NCBI GenBank assembly: GCA_024742835.1
Contig: JANSXS010000025.1
Coordinates: forward strand, 1 to 44,621
Length of the DNA: 44,621 nucleotides
From: Paracoccaceae bacterium
Lineage (GTDB): Bacteria > Pseudomonadota > Alphaproteobacteria > Rhodobacterales > Rhodobacteraceae
Direction of reading: 5' to 3'
Shown here: one piece after another, positions 8,803 to 18,331 of the stretch
Numbering within the stretch: position 1 is the first letter of the stretch
How the letters are laid out: every line of letters starts with the position of its first letter
Program-made: the position numbers and the translations under genes
The notes under the pieces: generated by a model
Told to the model about the DNA's origin: nothing
The model's database searches: none
Seen by the model: the letters and a program-made list of their open reading frames with translations, nothing else

Positions 8803-9978
8803 ATGTTCCCCGAGCGGTTTTCGAACCTACCGGACTACGCGTTTCCGCGTCTGCGGAACCTGTTGGACGCCCATGCGCCCGGCGGCGAAGTCCTGCATAT
8901 GACGATCGGCGAGCCGAAACATGATTTCCCGGCTTGGGTCGTTGATATCATTCAGGAAAAAGCGGATGAATTTCGCCGCTATCCGGTCAACGAGGGCATC
9001 CCCGAATTGCGCGGCGCGTTCTGCGATTGGGTGCAGCGGCGCTACGGCGTGGCACTTGACCCAGATACGCGGGCGATGGCGCTGAACGGCACCCGCGAGG
9101 GGCTTTACAATGCCATGATGGCGCTGTGTCCCGAGCAAAAGAACGGGCAACGGCCCGTGGTGCTTCTGCCCAACCCGTTTTATCAGGTCTACATGGTCGC
9201 CGCGCTAAGCGTCGGGGCCGAGCCGGTGTTTCTGCCCGCCACGGCGGAAACCGGGCATTTGCCGGATTTCACGGCGCTGTCGGCGGATGTGCTTGACCGG
9301 GTCGCAGTCGCGTATCTATGCTCGCCGTCCAACCCGCAAGGCGCGGTGGCTGACGCAGCCTATTGGCGCGATCTGATCGGGCTGGCGGAAAAGCACGATT
9401 TCCGCATTTTCGCGGATGAATGCTATTCCGAGATCTACCGCGATACGCCACCCCCCGGCGCGCTTGAGATCGCGCAGCAGATGGGCGCGGACCCTGAGCG
9501 CGTGGTCGCCTTTCACAGCCTGTCGAAACGGTCCAACCTTGCCGGTCTGCGTAGCGGCTTCGTGGCCGCCGGGCCGCAAAGCATGGCGCGGCTGCGACAG
9601 TTGCGCAATTATGCCGGCGCGCCGCTGCCGATGCCGCTGCAACATGCGGCCGCCGCGGTGTGGGCGGACGAGGATCACGTGCGTGAAAACCGCCGCCTGT
9701 ATCAGGAAAAATACACGCTGGCCGATAAGGTTTTTGCCGGTATCGACGCTTATGTGTCTCCGCAGGCGGGGTTTTTCCTATGGTTGCCGGTTGGCGATGG
9801 CGAGGCGGCAACGCTGAAACTTTGGCAGGAAACGGGCGTGCGGGTACTGCCCGGCGCTTATCTGAGCCGTGAGGCCGGGGGCGTGAATCCCGGCGCAAAC
9901 TATATCCGGGTTGCGATGGTGGCCCCAATAGAAGAGGTGGCGCGCGGCCTGACACGGTTGCGCGACTGTCTTTATTGA
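8803..9978 (+). CDS. Class I/II PLP-dependent aminotransferase (DapC-like)
   Basis: 391 residues from ATG 8803; a TTG five codons upstream (8788) is possible, but GAGGCAG precedes 8803. Fold-type I landmarks are YPVNEGIPELR near 60-70, SPSNPQG at 174-180, the cofactor-ring Asp205 (FADECYSE) and the Schiff-base Lys242 in SLSKRSNLAGLRSGF. The overall pattern resembles succinyldiaminopimelate aminotransferase DapC and related N-succinyl-amino-acid aminotransferases, but substrate assignment is not possible from motifs. It ends 21 bases before ftsK and is probably co-transcribed with it. Confidence 0.87.
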   Translation: MFPERFSNLPDYAFPRLRNLLDAHAPGGEVLHMTIGEPKHDFPAWVVDIIQEKADEFRRYPVNEGIPELRGAFCDWVQRRYGVALDPDTRAMALNGTREGLYNAMMALCPEQKNGQRPVVLLPNPFYQVYMVAALSVGAEPVFLPATAETGHLPDFTALSADVLDRVAVAYLCSPSNPQGAVADAAYWRDLIGLAEKHDFRIFADECYSEIYRDTPPPGALEIAQQMGADPERVVAFHSLSKRSNLAGLRSGFVAAGPQSMARLRQLRNYAGAPLPMPLQHAAAAVWADEDHVRENRRLYQEKYTLADKVFAGIDAYVSPQAGFFLWLPVGDGEAATLKLWQETGVRVLPGAYLSREAGGVNPGANYIRVAMVAPIEEVARGLTRLRDCLY

Positions 9979-9999
9979 ACAACGAGGACGAGGCAAAGC

Positions 10000-12918
10000 A
10001 TGGCATATCAGACGCGCGGACGAGACCCGCTCCTGGACAGCTCGATGGCCGAGGCGATCGAGAAACGGGGCAAGGAACTTCTTGGGCTGGCGCTGCTGGC
10101 CGTGGGCGTCATGGCTGCGATGATGATCGGCTCTTACCATCCTGACGACCCAAGCTGGATGTCGGCCACCGACGAGCCGATTCGCAACTGGCTGGGCCGG
10201 ATGGGGGCATCCATCGCCGCGCCGCTGTTCATGATCGTGGGATGGGGCGCGTGGGGCCTTGCCATTCTCGCGGCGGCGTGGGGCCTGCGTTTTGCCCTGC
10301 ACCGGGGCGAGGAACGGGTCATCGGGCGTCTGATCTTTGCGCCGATATGGATCGCGGTTCTGGCGCTGCACGCGTCGTCGCTGCCACCGGGCGCGACGTG
10401 GTCGGCGGCGCATAGTTTTGGGCTTGGCGGTCATTTCGGGGACACTGTTCTGGCCATGATGCTTGGGCTGCTGCCGTTTGGTGCAAGCTTTGGCCTGAAA
10501 CTGATGTCGGTTGTGCTGGGGATCGCGATGCTGACGCTGGGGGCCTTTGTGCTGGGCTTTACCAAGGCCGAAATCAAGGCCGCCGCTCGTTTTCTGATCG
10601 TGGGCGTGATCATGTCCTATGCCGGTCTGATGACGGTTCTTGGTCGCAGCGCCGCCGGGGCTGCGCAGGCCGCCAAGGCCGTGCAGGGCAAGGCCATCGA
10701 GGCCCGTGCGCGCCGTGTCGAGTCCCGCGCAGAGGCCGAGGAACTGGCCTGGGCCGAAGCCGCCGTGCCGGAACCGCCGGTCATGCGTCGCGCGCCACAG
10801 GTGCAGGGCGCGCATGGCCACGCCGCCCCGACGCTGGGCATGGATGAGCCACTGGAAAAGCCCGGCGGGTTTCTGGCCCGTATGCCGTCGTTGATGCGCC
10901 GCCCCGAGCCGGAGCCCGAAGACGAGCTGGAACCGGAACTGATCGAAGCGCCCGAGGTTCCCGACATGGCCGGGCCAACCGGCGACCGGGTCAGCGCCCG
11001 GATCCATGACGTGATCCGCAGCCGGGTGCGCAAGACCCCCGCGCTTCAGGTAGAGTCGCTGGCCCCCCTGACCAAGGGGCGAGGCCGCAGGCCCGATCCG
11101 CTTGTGCTTGATACCGGGCGCACGGCGGATCTGCCCCCTGAACCGCCGCTGACTTCGGCACAGACGGCAAGGGCCGTGCAAGAGCCGCCGGTTACAATGG
11201 CCCCGGCGCAACCGTTCGAGGCCGCGCCGACCCCGCAGGATCAAGGCCAGCCGGTAGCCCCCATGCCCCCCATCCCGCGCGCCACGCCGGCAGAGCCGCA
11301 GCGCGCCGTTGTGCAGCACCCGCCAAAGCGTGCGCCGCAGCCATCCGCCCGCGCGCAGGCAGAGGCACAGCCCGCCCTGCAATTCGAGGACAGCGCGCAG
11401 GCGGATTACGATCTGCCGCCGCTCAGCCTGTTGTCGAACCCCGCTAATATCACGCGCCATCACCTCAGCGACGAGGCGCTGGAGGAGAACGCGCGGATGC
11501 TGGAAAACGTGCTGGATGATTACGGCGTCAAGGGCGAGATCGTCAGCGTGCGCCCCGGTCCGGTCGTGACCATGTACGAGCTGGAACCCGCGCCGGGCCT
11601 CAAGGCGAGCCGCGTGATCGGTCTGGCGGATGACATTGCCCGCTCCATGAGCGCGCTTGCCGCGCGCGTCAGCACCGTGCCGGGGCGGTCTGTCATCGGG
11701 ATCGAGCTTCCCAATGACAACCGCGAAATGGTTGTGCTGAGAGAGCTTCTGGCGACCCGCGATTTCGGCGATGGCAACCAGAAACTGCCGCTTGCCTTGG
11801 GCAAGGATATCGGCGGCGACCCGGTGGTGCAGAACCTTGCCAAGATGCCCCATCTGCTGATCGCGGGCACCACGGGTTCGGGCAAGTCGGTGGCGATCAA
11901 CACCATGATCCTGAGCCTGCTTTACAAGCTGACGCCGGATGAGTGCCGTCTGATCATGATCGACCCCAAGATGCTGGAACTGAGCGTCTATGACGGCATT
12001 CCGCATCTTCTTTCGCCAGTGGTGACGGACCCGAAAAAGGCGGTTGTGGCCCTGAAATGGGTCGTGGCGGAAATGGAAGACCGCTATCGCAAGATGTCCA
12101 AGATGGGCGTGCGCAACATCGACGGCTATAATGGCCGCGTGGCGGATGCGCTGTCCAAGGGCGAGATGTTCAGCCGCACGGTGCAGACCGGCTTTGACGA
12201 CGAGACCGGCGAACCGGTGTTCGAGACGGATGAATTCAAGCCTGAAAAGATGCCCTATATCGTCGTGATCGTTGACGAGATGGCCGACCTTATGATGGTC
12301 GCGGGCAAGGAGATCGAAGCCTGCATCCAGCGTCTGGCACAAATGGCCCGTGCCTCGGGCATTCACCTGATCATGGCCACGCAGCGCCCGTCGGTTGACG
12401 TGATCACCGGCACGATCAAGGCTAATTTCCCCACGCGGATCAGCTTTCAGGTGACCTCCAAGATCGACAGCCGCACCATTCTGGGCGAGATGGGGGCCGA
12501 GCAGCTTTTGGGCATGGGCGACATGCTTTACATGGCGGGCGGTGGCAAGATCACACGGTGTCACGCGCCCTTCGTGTCCGATGAAGAGGTCGAGGAGGTG
12601 GTCAACCACCTCAAGGCCTACGGCCCACCCACGTATGTCGGCGGCGTGCAGGAAGGCCCCGAAGACGACAGGGCCGACAAGATCGATGCGGTTCTGGGTC
12701 TGTCCACGGGTGGCAACACCGATGGTGAGGACGCGCTTTACGATCAGGCCGTGCAGATCGCGATCACCGACCGGAAATGTTCGACCTCCTACATTCAGCG
12801 CAAGCTGGCCATCGGCTATAACAAGGCCGCACGGCTGGTCGAGCAGATGGAGGACGAGGGCGTCGTCAGCCCGGCCAACCATGTGGGCAAGCGCGAGATC
12901 CTTGTTCCCGAACAGTAA
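10000..12918 (+). CDS. ftsK: DNA translocase FtsK
   Basis: 972 residues. Several membrane-spanning segments occupy roughly residues 25-220. A proline- and alanine-rich linker follows (about 225-470). The RecA-like motor has Walker A GTTGSGKS at 623-630 and Walker [13 protein letters not shown] around 756-767, with the family-typical [13 protein letters not shown] after it. The C-terminal gamma winged helix (about 912-968) contains [20 protein letters not shown]. FtsK sits at the division septum and pumps chromosomal DNA to resolve terminus dimers by XerCD. The long antisense frame opposite this gene is a codon-bias shadow. lolA follows after a 280-base gap, a neighbour order also common elsewhere. 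Confidence 0.97.
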   Translation: MAYQTRGRDPLLDSSMAEAIEKRGKELLGLALLAVGVMAAMMIGSYHPDDPSWMSATDEPIRNWLGRMGASIAAPLFMIVGWGAWGLAILAAAWGLRFALHRGEERVIGRLIFAPIWIAVLALHASSLPPGATWSAAHSFGLGGHFGDTVLAMMLGLLPFGASFGLKLMSVVLGIAMLTLGAFVLGFTKAEIKAAARFLIVGVIMSYAGLMTVLGRSAAGAAQAAKAVQGKAIEARARRVESRAEAEELAWAEAAVPEPPVMRRAPQVQGAHGHAAPTLGMDEPLEKPGGFLARMPSLMRRPEPEPEDELEPELIEAPEVPDMAGPTGDRVSARIHDVIRSRVRKTPALQVESLAPLTKGRGRRPDPLVLDTGRTADLPPEPPLTSAQTARAVQEPPVTMAPAQPFEAAPTPQDQGQPVAPMPPIPRATPAEPQRAVVQHPPKRAPQPSARAQAEAQPALQFEDSAQADYDLPPLSLLSNPANITRHHLSDEALEENARMLENVLDDYGVKGEIVSVRPGPVVTMYELEPAPGLKASRVIGLADDIARSMSALAARVSTVPGRSVIGIELPNDNREMVVLRELLATRDFGDGNQKLPLALGKDIGGDPVVQNLAKMPHLLIAGTTGSGKSVAINTMILSLLYKLTPDECRLIMIDPKMLELSVYDGIPHLLSPVVTDPKKAVVALKWVVAEMEDRYRKMSKMGVRNIDGYNGRVADALSKGEMFSRTVQTGFDDETGEPVFETDEFKPEKMPYIVVIVDEMADLMMVAGKEIEACIQRLAQMARASGIHLIMATQRPSVDVITGTIKANFPTRISFQVTSKIDSRTILGEMGAEQLLGMGDMLYMAGGGKITRCHAPFVSDEEVEEVVNHLKAYGPPTYVGGVQEGPEDDRADKIDAVLGLSTGGNTDGEDALYDQAVQIAITDRKCSTSYIQRKLAIGYNKAARLVEQMEDEGVVSPANHVGKREILVPEQ

Positions 12919-13114
12919 GGCGTTCCACGAGACGCGTTCTTGTAGCCGGTGGGCACGGGGCTTGCGGGTTATGTCTTGATCGGTGTGCCATTGATGCCGA
13001 TATGCGGAGTGTGCCTGCGTGTTATTGCATGACAGGTGCAAAAAACCCGATCATGACCTGACGCGCGTCGCCTTGGACCTGTTGTATCAGCGAAAGGCGC
13101 AGCGCGTGCAACGA

Positions 13115-13143
13115 TTGGACGTAGGGCAGCGTTTCGGGATATG
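13115..13143 (+). promoter_or_regulatory. Possible promoter for lolA
   Basis: TTGGAC (13115-13120), a 17-base spacer and GATATG (13138-13143) lie about 55 bases before the lolA ATG. The -10 match is weak. No clear terminator for ftsK was found in the 12919-13198 gap. Confidence 0.25.
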
Positions 13144-13198
13144 CCGTGGTGAAGGTGTGACGCGAAATGCTTGGCGATACCAAAGGACGGGACCGCGT

Positions 13199-13804
13199 AT
13201 GAAGAGACTTGCAACCGGACTTGCCGCAGGGCTGATGATGCTGGGCACGGCCTTGCCCGCGGCGGCGGAAAAGCTGTCGCTGAGCGAGATTTCACAATAT
13301 CTCAACAGCTTTCAGACTGCGTCGGGGGATTTTACCCAGATCAACGATGACGGCACGATCAGCACGGGGAAAATCCACATCAAGCGGCCGGGTCGGGTGC
13401 GTTTTGAATATGATCCGCCCGACCAGACATTGGTGGTGGCCGATGGCGACACGGTGGGTGTGATCGACCCCAAGTCGAACACCGGCCCCGAAGGGTACCC
13501 GCTGCACCGCACGCCGCTCAAGATCATTCTTGCGCGCAATGTCGACCTGACCCGTGCGCGGATGGTCACGGGTCATGCCAGCGACGGCAAGACAACCACC
13601 GTGCGCGCGCAGGATCCCGAAAATCCGGAATATGGCAGTATCGAGCTTGTCTTCACCGGCGTGCCGGTGGAATTGCGTCAATGGGTGATCAACGACAGTG
13701 GTGGCAGCCGGACCACCGTTGTTCTGGGGGCGTTGGACACGGGCGTGAGGCTGGCCAATGACCGGTTCACGATCCCCGGCAAGGACAAGGGGTGGCGGGA
13801 CTGA
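13199..13804 (+). CDS. lolA: Outer-membrane lipoprotein carrier protein LolA
   Basis: 201 residues from ATG 13199, preceded by AAGGACGGG; the frame opens further upstream without family similarity. A Sec signal peptide with an Ala-Ala-Ala cleavage site after about residue 23 is visible. The mature part starts with KLSLSEISQYLNSFQTASGDFTQ and continues with the LolA-type sheet (KIHIKRPGRVRFEYDPP, VVADGDTVGVIDPK). LolA ferries lipoproteins across the periplasm from LolCDE to the outer membrane. Alphaproteobacteria often have LolA without LolB. The gene converges on the transglycosylase gene; a CACGTC/GACGTG inverted repeat (13805-13810 and 13825-13830) directly follows its stop. Confidence 0.92.
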   Translation: MKRLATGLAAGLMMLGTALPAAAEKLSLSEISQYLNSFQTASGDFTQINDDGTISTGKIHIKRPGRVRFEYDPPDQTLVVADGDTVGVIDPKSNTGPEGYPLHRTPLKIILARNVDLTRARMVTGHASDGKTTTVRAQDPENPEYGSIELVFTGVPVELRQWVINDSGGSRTTVVLGALDTGVRLANDRFTIPGKDKGWRD

Positions 13805-13853
13805 CACGTCCCGCCTGCGATTACGACGTGGTGGCGCGGCGGCGCGCGCTGCC

Positions 13854-14462
13854 TCAGAACAATCCGCGCCGACCGCCGCAGCGCATCAGCTGCGCCTTGT
13901 AGGTTTCGGCGCGGGTGCCCACCTCACCGGCCACGCGCAACAACCACGGCTTGCCATTATAGCTTTGCCGCGTGTAGCCGGTCCGGCCCTCGTGATAGGC
14001 AAGATACTGGTTGCGCGCGTCCTGTAGCGGGATGCCAAGCTGTTGCCTGGATTTCGACATGTACCAGCCCATGAAATCGGCCTCATCGAAGATATCGTTG
14101 CGCCGGGCGGCGAAACGCCTGGTTTCATCCTTGTATTCGTCCCATGTGCCATCCAGCGCCTGGCTATAGCCATAGGCAGAACTTTGGCGGCCCATCGGGA
14201 TCACCCCAAGCGTCCAGCGAAAGGGTGTGCGGGCATCGCCGTCGAACTTGCTTTCCTGATAGATGGTCGCCATCTGCACATGCACTGGCACGCCCCAACG
14301 ACGTTCTGTCGTCCGGAAGGCCCGGAGATATTCGGGTTTTTGCGCCACGATCATGCAGGCATCGTCGAGGTTGCGAGGTGGTGGGCCGCTTTGGCGGCTG
14401 CCACAGGCGGTCACAACCAGACCGGCCAACACGAGGATAAGGGCGCGAAGGGTTCTGCTCAT
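13854..14462 (-). CDS. Transglycosylase SLT-domain lipoprotein (lytic transglycosylase-like)
   Basis: 202 residues from ATG 14462, preceded by GAGAGG. A lipoprotein signal ends in VVTAC with the lipidated Cys at residue 20. The catalytic region shows Glu70-Ser71 in MATIYQESKF, the expected Glu-Ser of SLT-fold lytic transglycosylases, followed by SAYGYSQALDGTWDEY in place of the usual GLMQ segment. Near the end is AYHEGRTGY. It should cleave peptidoglycan from the periplasmic side of a membrane. It is small for the family and carries little beyond the catalytic domain. It is divergent from hspQ. Confidence 0.86.
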   Translation of the reverse strand: MSRTLRALILVLAGLVVTACGSRQSGPPPRNLDDACMIVAQKPEYLRAFRTTERRWGVPVHVQMATIYQESKFDGDARTPFRWTLGVIPMGRQSSAYGYSQALDGTWDEYKDETRRFAARRNDIFDEADFMGWYMSKSRQQLGIPLQDARNQYLAYHEGRTGYTRQSYNGKPWLLRVAGEVGTRAETYKAQLMRCGGRRGLF

Positions 14463-14602
14463 TTGCCTCTCGCCTGATTTGTTTTTCTTGCATCTTAGCC
14501 GAAAGGCCGCTGTGGGGGAATGACAGATTTTCAAACGCGGCAGGTCGGTTCACTGTTGGGTCGCGGTTCACAGACTGTTTCTGACCAAAGTCGCGCCACC
14601 TG

Positions 14603-14631
14603 TTGGACAAAGGGGTGTTGATCACGCTAAC
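14603..14631 (+). promoter_or_regulatory. Candidate promoter for hspQ
   Basis: TTGGAC (14603-14608) and GCTAAC (14626-14631) are spaced 17 bases apart, placing a start about 10 bases before the ATG. No convincing sigma-32-type element was seen despite the heat-shock name of the gene. Confidence 0.3.
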
Positions 14632-14648
14632 CTTGATCGGTAGGGGCT

Positions 14649-14981
14649 ATGACCATGATTAAGACACGCGCCAAATATCACCTGGGCCAGATTGTCCGCC
14701 ATCGGAAGCACCCCTTTCGTGGCGTGATCTTTGATGTGGACCCGGAATTCTCGAATACAGAGGAATGGTATGACGCCATTCCCGAGGACAGCCGCCCTGT
14801 CAAGGAACAGCCGTTCTACCATCTGTTGGCAGAGAACGACCAATCCTATTACGTCGCCTATGTCAGCGAGCAGAACCTTGTGGCCGACTATTCCGGCGAG
14901 CCGGTGGACCATCCCGATATTCCCGATCTTTTCGGGCCTTTCGAAGATGGTCATTATCCGCTGCATTTTCAGCTCAACTGA
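14649..14981 (+). CDS. hspQ: Heat shock protein HspQ (hemimethylated-DNA-binding YccV family)
   Basis: 110 residues, typical length. The family pattern is clear: KYHLGQIVRHRKHPFRGVIFDVDPEF at the N-terminus, EQPFYHLLAENDQSYYVAYVSEQNL in the middle and a C-terminal HPDIPDLFGPFEDGHY. In enterobacteria HspQ binds DnaA and enhances Lon-mediated proteolysis as an adaptor. ATG 14649 follows GTAGGGGCT; a second ATG two codons later is an alternative. It converges on ggt across a 24-base gap containing a perfect palindrome. Confidence 0.93.
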   Translation: MTMIKTRAKYHLGQIVRHRKHPFRGVIFDVDPEFSNTEEWYDAIPEDSRPVKEQPFYHLLAENDQSYYVAYVSEQNLVADYSGEPVDHPDIPDLFGPFEDGHYPLHFQLN

Positions 14982-14990
14982 TCGCAGACA

Positions 14991-15002
14991 CGGCGCGCGC
15001 CG
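14991..15002. terminator. GC palindrome between convergent hspQ and ggt
   Basis: A perfect 12-base palindrome (CGGCGC/GCGCCG) sits in the 24-base gap between the hspQ stop (14981) and the ggt stop (15006). Possible bidirectional 3'-end structure; it is short and has no T-run. Confidence 0.3.
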
Positions 15003-15005
15003 GGG

Positions 15006-16583
15006 TCAGTACCCAAGCGCGCAACCGTCCTTGCGTGGATCAGAGCCGCCTTCGAGCACCCCATCGGGTCGGATCAGTATGGCCTGCGCGCCGCCTATGG
15101 CCTCGTCGGGGATGACAACCTTGTGCCCCTTGTCGGCCAGCGCCGCGCGCACGGCCTCGGGATAGCCGCGCTCGACCCGCAATTCGCCCTCGCAGGCAAA
15201 GGCCCGTGGCGCGTCGATGGCGGTCTGTACATCCATGCCGAAATCGCGCTGGTTGGTGACGAATCTTGCATGTCCGCAGGCCTGATAGGCTCCGCCCATC
15301 ACGCCGAACGGCATACGCACCGCGCCATTTTCGCGCAACATGCCCGGAATGATCGTGTGCATGGGGCGCTTGCCGCCGGCCAGTTCGTTCGGGTGCCCTT
15401 GTTCCAGCGTGAAACCCGCGCCGCGATTCTGCATCAGGATGCCGAACTTTTCGGATGCGATGCCAGAGCCGAACCCGTGAAAGATCGAATAGATCAGCGA
15501 CACCGCCATGCGATCCCGGTCTACTACGGTGATGTAGATCGTATCGCGATGCACCGCCTCTGTCAGCGGCGCGGCGGCGGGCATTGCGCGGGCCGGGTCG
15601 ATCAATGCGGCCAGTTTCGCGGCGGTTTCCGGCGCAAGCAGATGATCAAGTTTTGCCATGTGATCGGGATCGGCAATAAAGCGGTTGCGCGCATCATAGG
15701 CCAGCTTTGTCGCCTCGGCCTCGATATGCAGGCGCTCGGCCCCCATGGGATCCATCGCGGCGATGTCGAAATGCGACAGGATGTTGAGTATCAGAATGGC
15801 AATGGTGCCCTGCCCGTTGGGCGGATGCTCGACCAGTTCGGTGCCCTTGTAATCGCCGCTGACCGGACCGGTCGGCGTGCAGGCCGCCTTGGCGAAATCC
15901 TGTGCCGTGTGCACGCCGCCAAGGCTGTTCAGGCAGGCCAACATGTCTTCGGCAACCTCGCCGGTGTAAAAGGCGTCGCGCCCGTCCTTGGCGATGCGCC
16001 GCAACACCTCGGCCTGACGTGGTGAGCGGAAGATGTCGCCGGTGCGCAGCGGCGCACCTGCATTGCTGTAATGCGTGACACCGTGCCCTTGCAGGCATTG
16101 CCCGGCTTGGGGCCAGTCCCGTGCAACACGAGGCGCGACAGGCACGCCGGTCTCTGCGTAATGGATGGCAGGGGCCAGAAGCGCGTCCAGGCCAAGTTTG
16201 CCATGGGCGTCGGACAGGTGGCAAAACGCGTCGATGGCCGTGGGGATGGTCACGGCGTGGGCGCTGTGCAGAGGCACGGTAGCATGTCCGGCGGCGCGCA
16301 AAGCCTCGGCGGAGGCAGCCGCGGGCGCGCGGCCCGATCCGTTCAGTGCGTGGATCGTGTCGCTGCCCGGTTTGTTGTAAAGAACAAAGCAATCGCCGCC
16401 GATTCCAGTCATTTGCGGCTCGCATATGCCAAGCAGCACGGCCCCGGCGATGGCGGCGTCCATCGCGTTGCCACCGCGCGACAGGATGTCGAGCGCGGCT
16501 TTCGCGGCAAGCGGGTGCGACGTGGCGCACATGCCGGTGGTCGAGAAGGTGGCCGAGCGGCCGGGAAGGTGAAAGTCGCGCAT
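15006..16583 (-). CDS. ggt: Gamma-glutamyltransferase (Ntn hydrolase)
   Basis: 525 residues from ATG 16583 (MRDFHLPGRSATF, the usual opening of this group); an upstream in-frame ATG at 16604 with AGGG nearby would add seven residues. The large-subunit region has HPLAAKAALDILSRGGNAMDAAIA and MTGIGGDCF. The autocleavage site and new N-terminal nucleophile should be Thr348 in DTIYITVVDRD, aligning with Thr391 of the E. coli enzyme. GAS-type binding residues and a small-subunit C-terminus follow. It cleaves or transfers gamma-glutamyl groups of glutathione and related compounds. There is no obvious signal peptide, unlike periplasmic E. coli Ggt, so a cytoplasmic site or a distinct substrate is possible. 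Confidence 0.9.
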   Translation of the reverse strand: MRDFHLPGRSATFSTTGMCATSHPLAAKAALDILSRGGNAMDAAIAGAVLLGICEPQMTGIGGDCFVLYNKPGSDTIHALNGSGRAPAAASAEALRAAGHATVPLHSAHAVTIPTAIDAFCHLSDAHGKLGLDALLAPAIHYAETGVPVAPRVARDWPQAGQCLQGHGVTHYSNAGAPLRTGDIFRSPRQAEVLRRIAKDGRDAFYTGEVAEDMLACLNSLGGVHTAQDFAKAACTPTGPVSGDYKGTELVEHPPNGQGTIAILILNILSHFDIAAMDPMGAERLHIEAEATKLAYDARNRFIADPDHMAKLDHLLAPETAAKLAALIDPARAMPAAAPLTEAVHRDTIYITVVDRDRMAVSLIYSIFHGFGSGIASEKFGILMQNRGAGFTLEQGHPNELAGGKRPMHTIIPGMLRENGAVRMPFGVMGGAYQACGHARFVTNQRDFGMDVQTAIDAPRAFACEGELRVERGYPEAVRAALADKGHKVVIPDEAIGGAQAILIRPDGVLEGGSDPRKDGCALGY

Positions 16584-16604
16584 GGAGGCCCCGTTTCGTA
16601 TCAT

Positions 16605-16916
16605 GTCGTGCGGACCCTAAAGCGTTTTGCGCGGGATCTGCAACATGACGGGAACACGAAACGCCATTTGGCATCAATATGTTGGCGGCCTTCGCTTGTT
16701 CGCGGGCAGATCGGGATGGTTTTGGGGGAGGGGCGTCGGACCGGGCGCTCGCAGGAGTGCGCCGGATGTCGTGCTGATTTGTGTTTTTGGGAAAGAACCT
16801 CGACGCCGCGCACTGGGTGGGGGCTGTTAAACGCGGCGCCGAGGGAAGCCGTATGCAGCTACAATAACAGATATGACCCGACATTCTGGCAAGATTCAGG
16901 GCCGATTGGGGCGAAT
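16605..16916. other. Intergenic region upstream of ggt
   Basis: About 310 bases between the RsbW-like gene and ggt, both leftward. No supported gene, repeat or clear terminator was seen. It presumably contains the ggt promoter, but no convincing -35/-10 pair was found on the minus strand. Confidence 0.5.
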
Positions 16917-17417
16917 CTAGGGCTTTGACGTTTTTCCGGGTTCCATGGTCAGGTGAAAATGCAGCCATAGCAGGTTTTCCCCGTCGACTCGCCGGTAGAT
17001 GACCTGTTCGGTCAGGTCGCGAATAAGAAACCAACCGAATCCGCCCTCTGGCAGGGCGGAATGCGGGGCGTGTGGGTCGGGCCGGGGACCAAGCGGGATG
17101 CGTTCGTCGGGCAGCGGCGTGCCGGGATCGCGCAGACACAGGCGCAAACGAACCCCGGCAAGCGCGGCGGTGATTCGGATATCCGCGGTGGTCAGCGTGG
17201 CACAGGCGTGTTCGACGATATTGTTGAGCGCCTCTGCCGTGGCGAGTTCGACCTTGCCAAGGTCGGCCTGTGACACGCCCATTGCCGCCAGCCTGGCCCG
17301 CAATTCTGCCAAAATGCCGCGCACCGCATGGGGATTGGCGGCGCAGCCAAGGTCGATGCATGGCGCGCGAGCAGGCCGGTGGCCATACCGCACGGCTTGC
17401 GCCCTAACGGACGACAC
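16917..17417 (-). CDS. Anti-sigma regulatory factor, RsbW/SpoIIAB-like HATPase
   Basis: 166 residues from a GTG start at 17417. The GHKL ATPase motifs are visible: N-box ATAEALNNIVEHA (about 58-70), a G1-like LRDPGTPLPDE, and G2 GGFGWFLIRDL near residue 123. The family phosphorylates a STAS anti-anti-sigma partner and sequesters a sigma factor or other target. The start lies inside the 3' end of the STAS gene (14-base overlap), so the pair is translationally coupled. No sigma factor or PP2C-type phosphatase gene is adjacent. The first about 20 residues are basic and lack similarity, so a start further inside is possible. Confidence 0.85.
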   Translation of the reverse strand: MSSVRAQAVRYGHRPARAPCIDLGCAANPHAVRGILAELRARLAAMGVSQADLGKVELATAEALNNIVEHACATLTTADIRITAALAGVRLRLCLRDPGTPLPDERIPLGPRPDPHAPHSALPEGGFGWFLIRDLTEQVIYRRVDGENLLWLHFHLTMEPGKTSKP

Positions 17418-17745
17418 GGGCCGAGCGGGCCTGTGCCGCCGTGGCGTGGATCACAAAGATCGAATCCATGCGCGTGAGGCGAAAGACCTTGTCCACATCG
17501 GTGGTCAGCCCCGCCAGATCGAGCCGTCGTTCCGGCCCCATATGCTTCATCACCGCGACAATCGCGCCAAGCCCGCTAGAGTCGACGAATTTTACTTCTG
17601 ACAGGTCGAGCACCACATGTGCCGGCCCTGATTCGGTGGTAGCGCGTATCGCATCCTTGAACTGGATGGCCGAGGCCGCGTCGATGCGCGCGGCCTTGAC
17701 CGTGATGCATTGCGTGGGGCCGTGGAGTTTGCTGTCGAGTTCCAT
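17404..17745 (-). CDS. STAS-domain anti-anti-sigma factor (RsbV/SpoIIAA-like)
   Basis: 113 residues from ATG 17745, preceded by GGAG; the longer open frame to 18138 overlaps the divergent gene and is rejected. The STAS core reads HVVLDLSEVKFVDSSGLGAIVAV, with the phosphorylatable serine at 56 or 57. The protein should be phosphorylated by the RsbW-like kinase encoded immediately downstream and compete for it when dephosphorylated. It starts about 100 bases from the divergent fRMsr gene, so the two may share a control region. Confidence 0.87.
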   Translation of the reverse strand: MELDSKLHGPTQCITVKAARIDAASAIQFKDAIRATTESGPAHVVLDLSEVKFVDSSGLGAIVAVMKHMGPERRLDLAGLTTDVDKVFRLTRMDSIFVIHATAAQARSARVVR

Positions 17746-17850
17746 GATCACTCCGTCCAAAACTGTTTCACAGGCAGAATAGGCCGCATTCCTTACCATT
17801 CGGTGTTCAGTCGTCTTGCAAAAATGCTGTGCCTTGGCATAGGCAGCGTC

Positions 17851-18324
17851 ATGCGTATCGACTATGCCCAGACCGCCCGGATTATCGCCTCTCTGACTGA
17901 CGGAGAGCGTGATGACGTGGCCTTGATGGCGACCGTCGTCTGTGAGTTGCATCACGCGGATGATCGTTTTGACTGGACGGGGTTCTACCGGGTGGTGGCA
18001 CCGGACCTTTTGAAGATCGGCCCCTATCAGGGCGGCCATGGTTGCTTGACGATCCCGTTCGCGCGCGGCGTTTGTGGCGTTGCGGCGAGGACTGGTGAAG
18101 TGCAGCTTGTCGACGATGTGGACGCGTTTCCGGGCCACATCGCTTGCGCAAGTTCCACCCGGTCCGAGATCGTGCTGCCGGTGCGGGATGCGGCGGGGGA
18201 CATCATTGCGGTTCTGGATATCGATAGCGACCAGCCGGCAGCTTTTGATGATCGCGATGTCGAGGGGCTGTCGCGGATCATGGATGACGTGTTCGGGTGC
18301 GTCCGCGCGGCTCGTCAGGCCTGA
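17851..18324 (+). CDS. msrC: Free methionine-(R)-sulfoxide reductase (GAF-domain fRMsr)
   Basis: 157 residues from ATG 17851. It is a single GAF domain of the MsrC/YebR family. All three redox cysteines are present at 65 (GHGCLTIPF), 75 (ARGVCG) and 99 (HIACAS), with exactly the 10- and 24-residue spacing of Cys84/94/118 in E. coli MsrC. The preceding WTGFYRV and following SEIVLPVRDAAGDIIAVLDIDSD also match. It reduces free Met-R-sulfoxide with thioredoxin. The gene is divergent from the STAS/RsbW pair. A CAGGCC/GGCCTG hairpin (18316-18331) overlaps its stop codon. Confidence 0.92.
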   Translation: MRIDYAQTARIIASLTDGERDDVALMATVVCELHHADDRFDWTGFYRVVAPDLLKIGPYQGGHGCLTIPFARGVCGVAARTGEVQLVDDVDAFPGHIACASSTRSEIVLPVRDAAGDIIAVLDIDSDQPAAFDDRDVEGLSRIMDDVFGCVRAARQA

Positions 18325-18331
18325 CGGCCTG
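18316..18331 (+). terminator. Hairpin over the fRMsr stop codon
   Basis: CAGGCC (18316-18321), loop TGAC (18322-18325, containing the stop TGA) and GGCCTG (18326-18331). A T-run occurs only about 35 bases further on, so termination here is doubtful. Confidence 0.3.

Noticed and set aside
9778..13041. 1087-codon open frame on the minus strand opposite ftsK
   Set aside because: It mirrors ftsK codon bias, is rich in His/Arg/Gly without family motifs, and has no ribosome-binding site. The plus-strand FtsK is unambiguous.
15694..17361. 555-codon minus-strand frame overlapping ggt and the RsbW-like gene
   Set aside because: Arg/His-rich shadow composition, in a different frame from two well-supported genes that it overlaps.
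17746..18138. N-terminal extension of the STAS protein
   Set aside because: It would lie antisense over the well-supported fRMsr gene; the ATG at 17745 has a good ribosome-binding site and begins the STAS domain properly.
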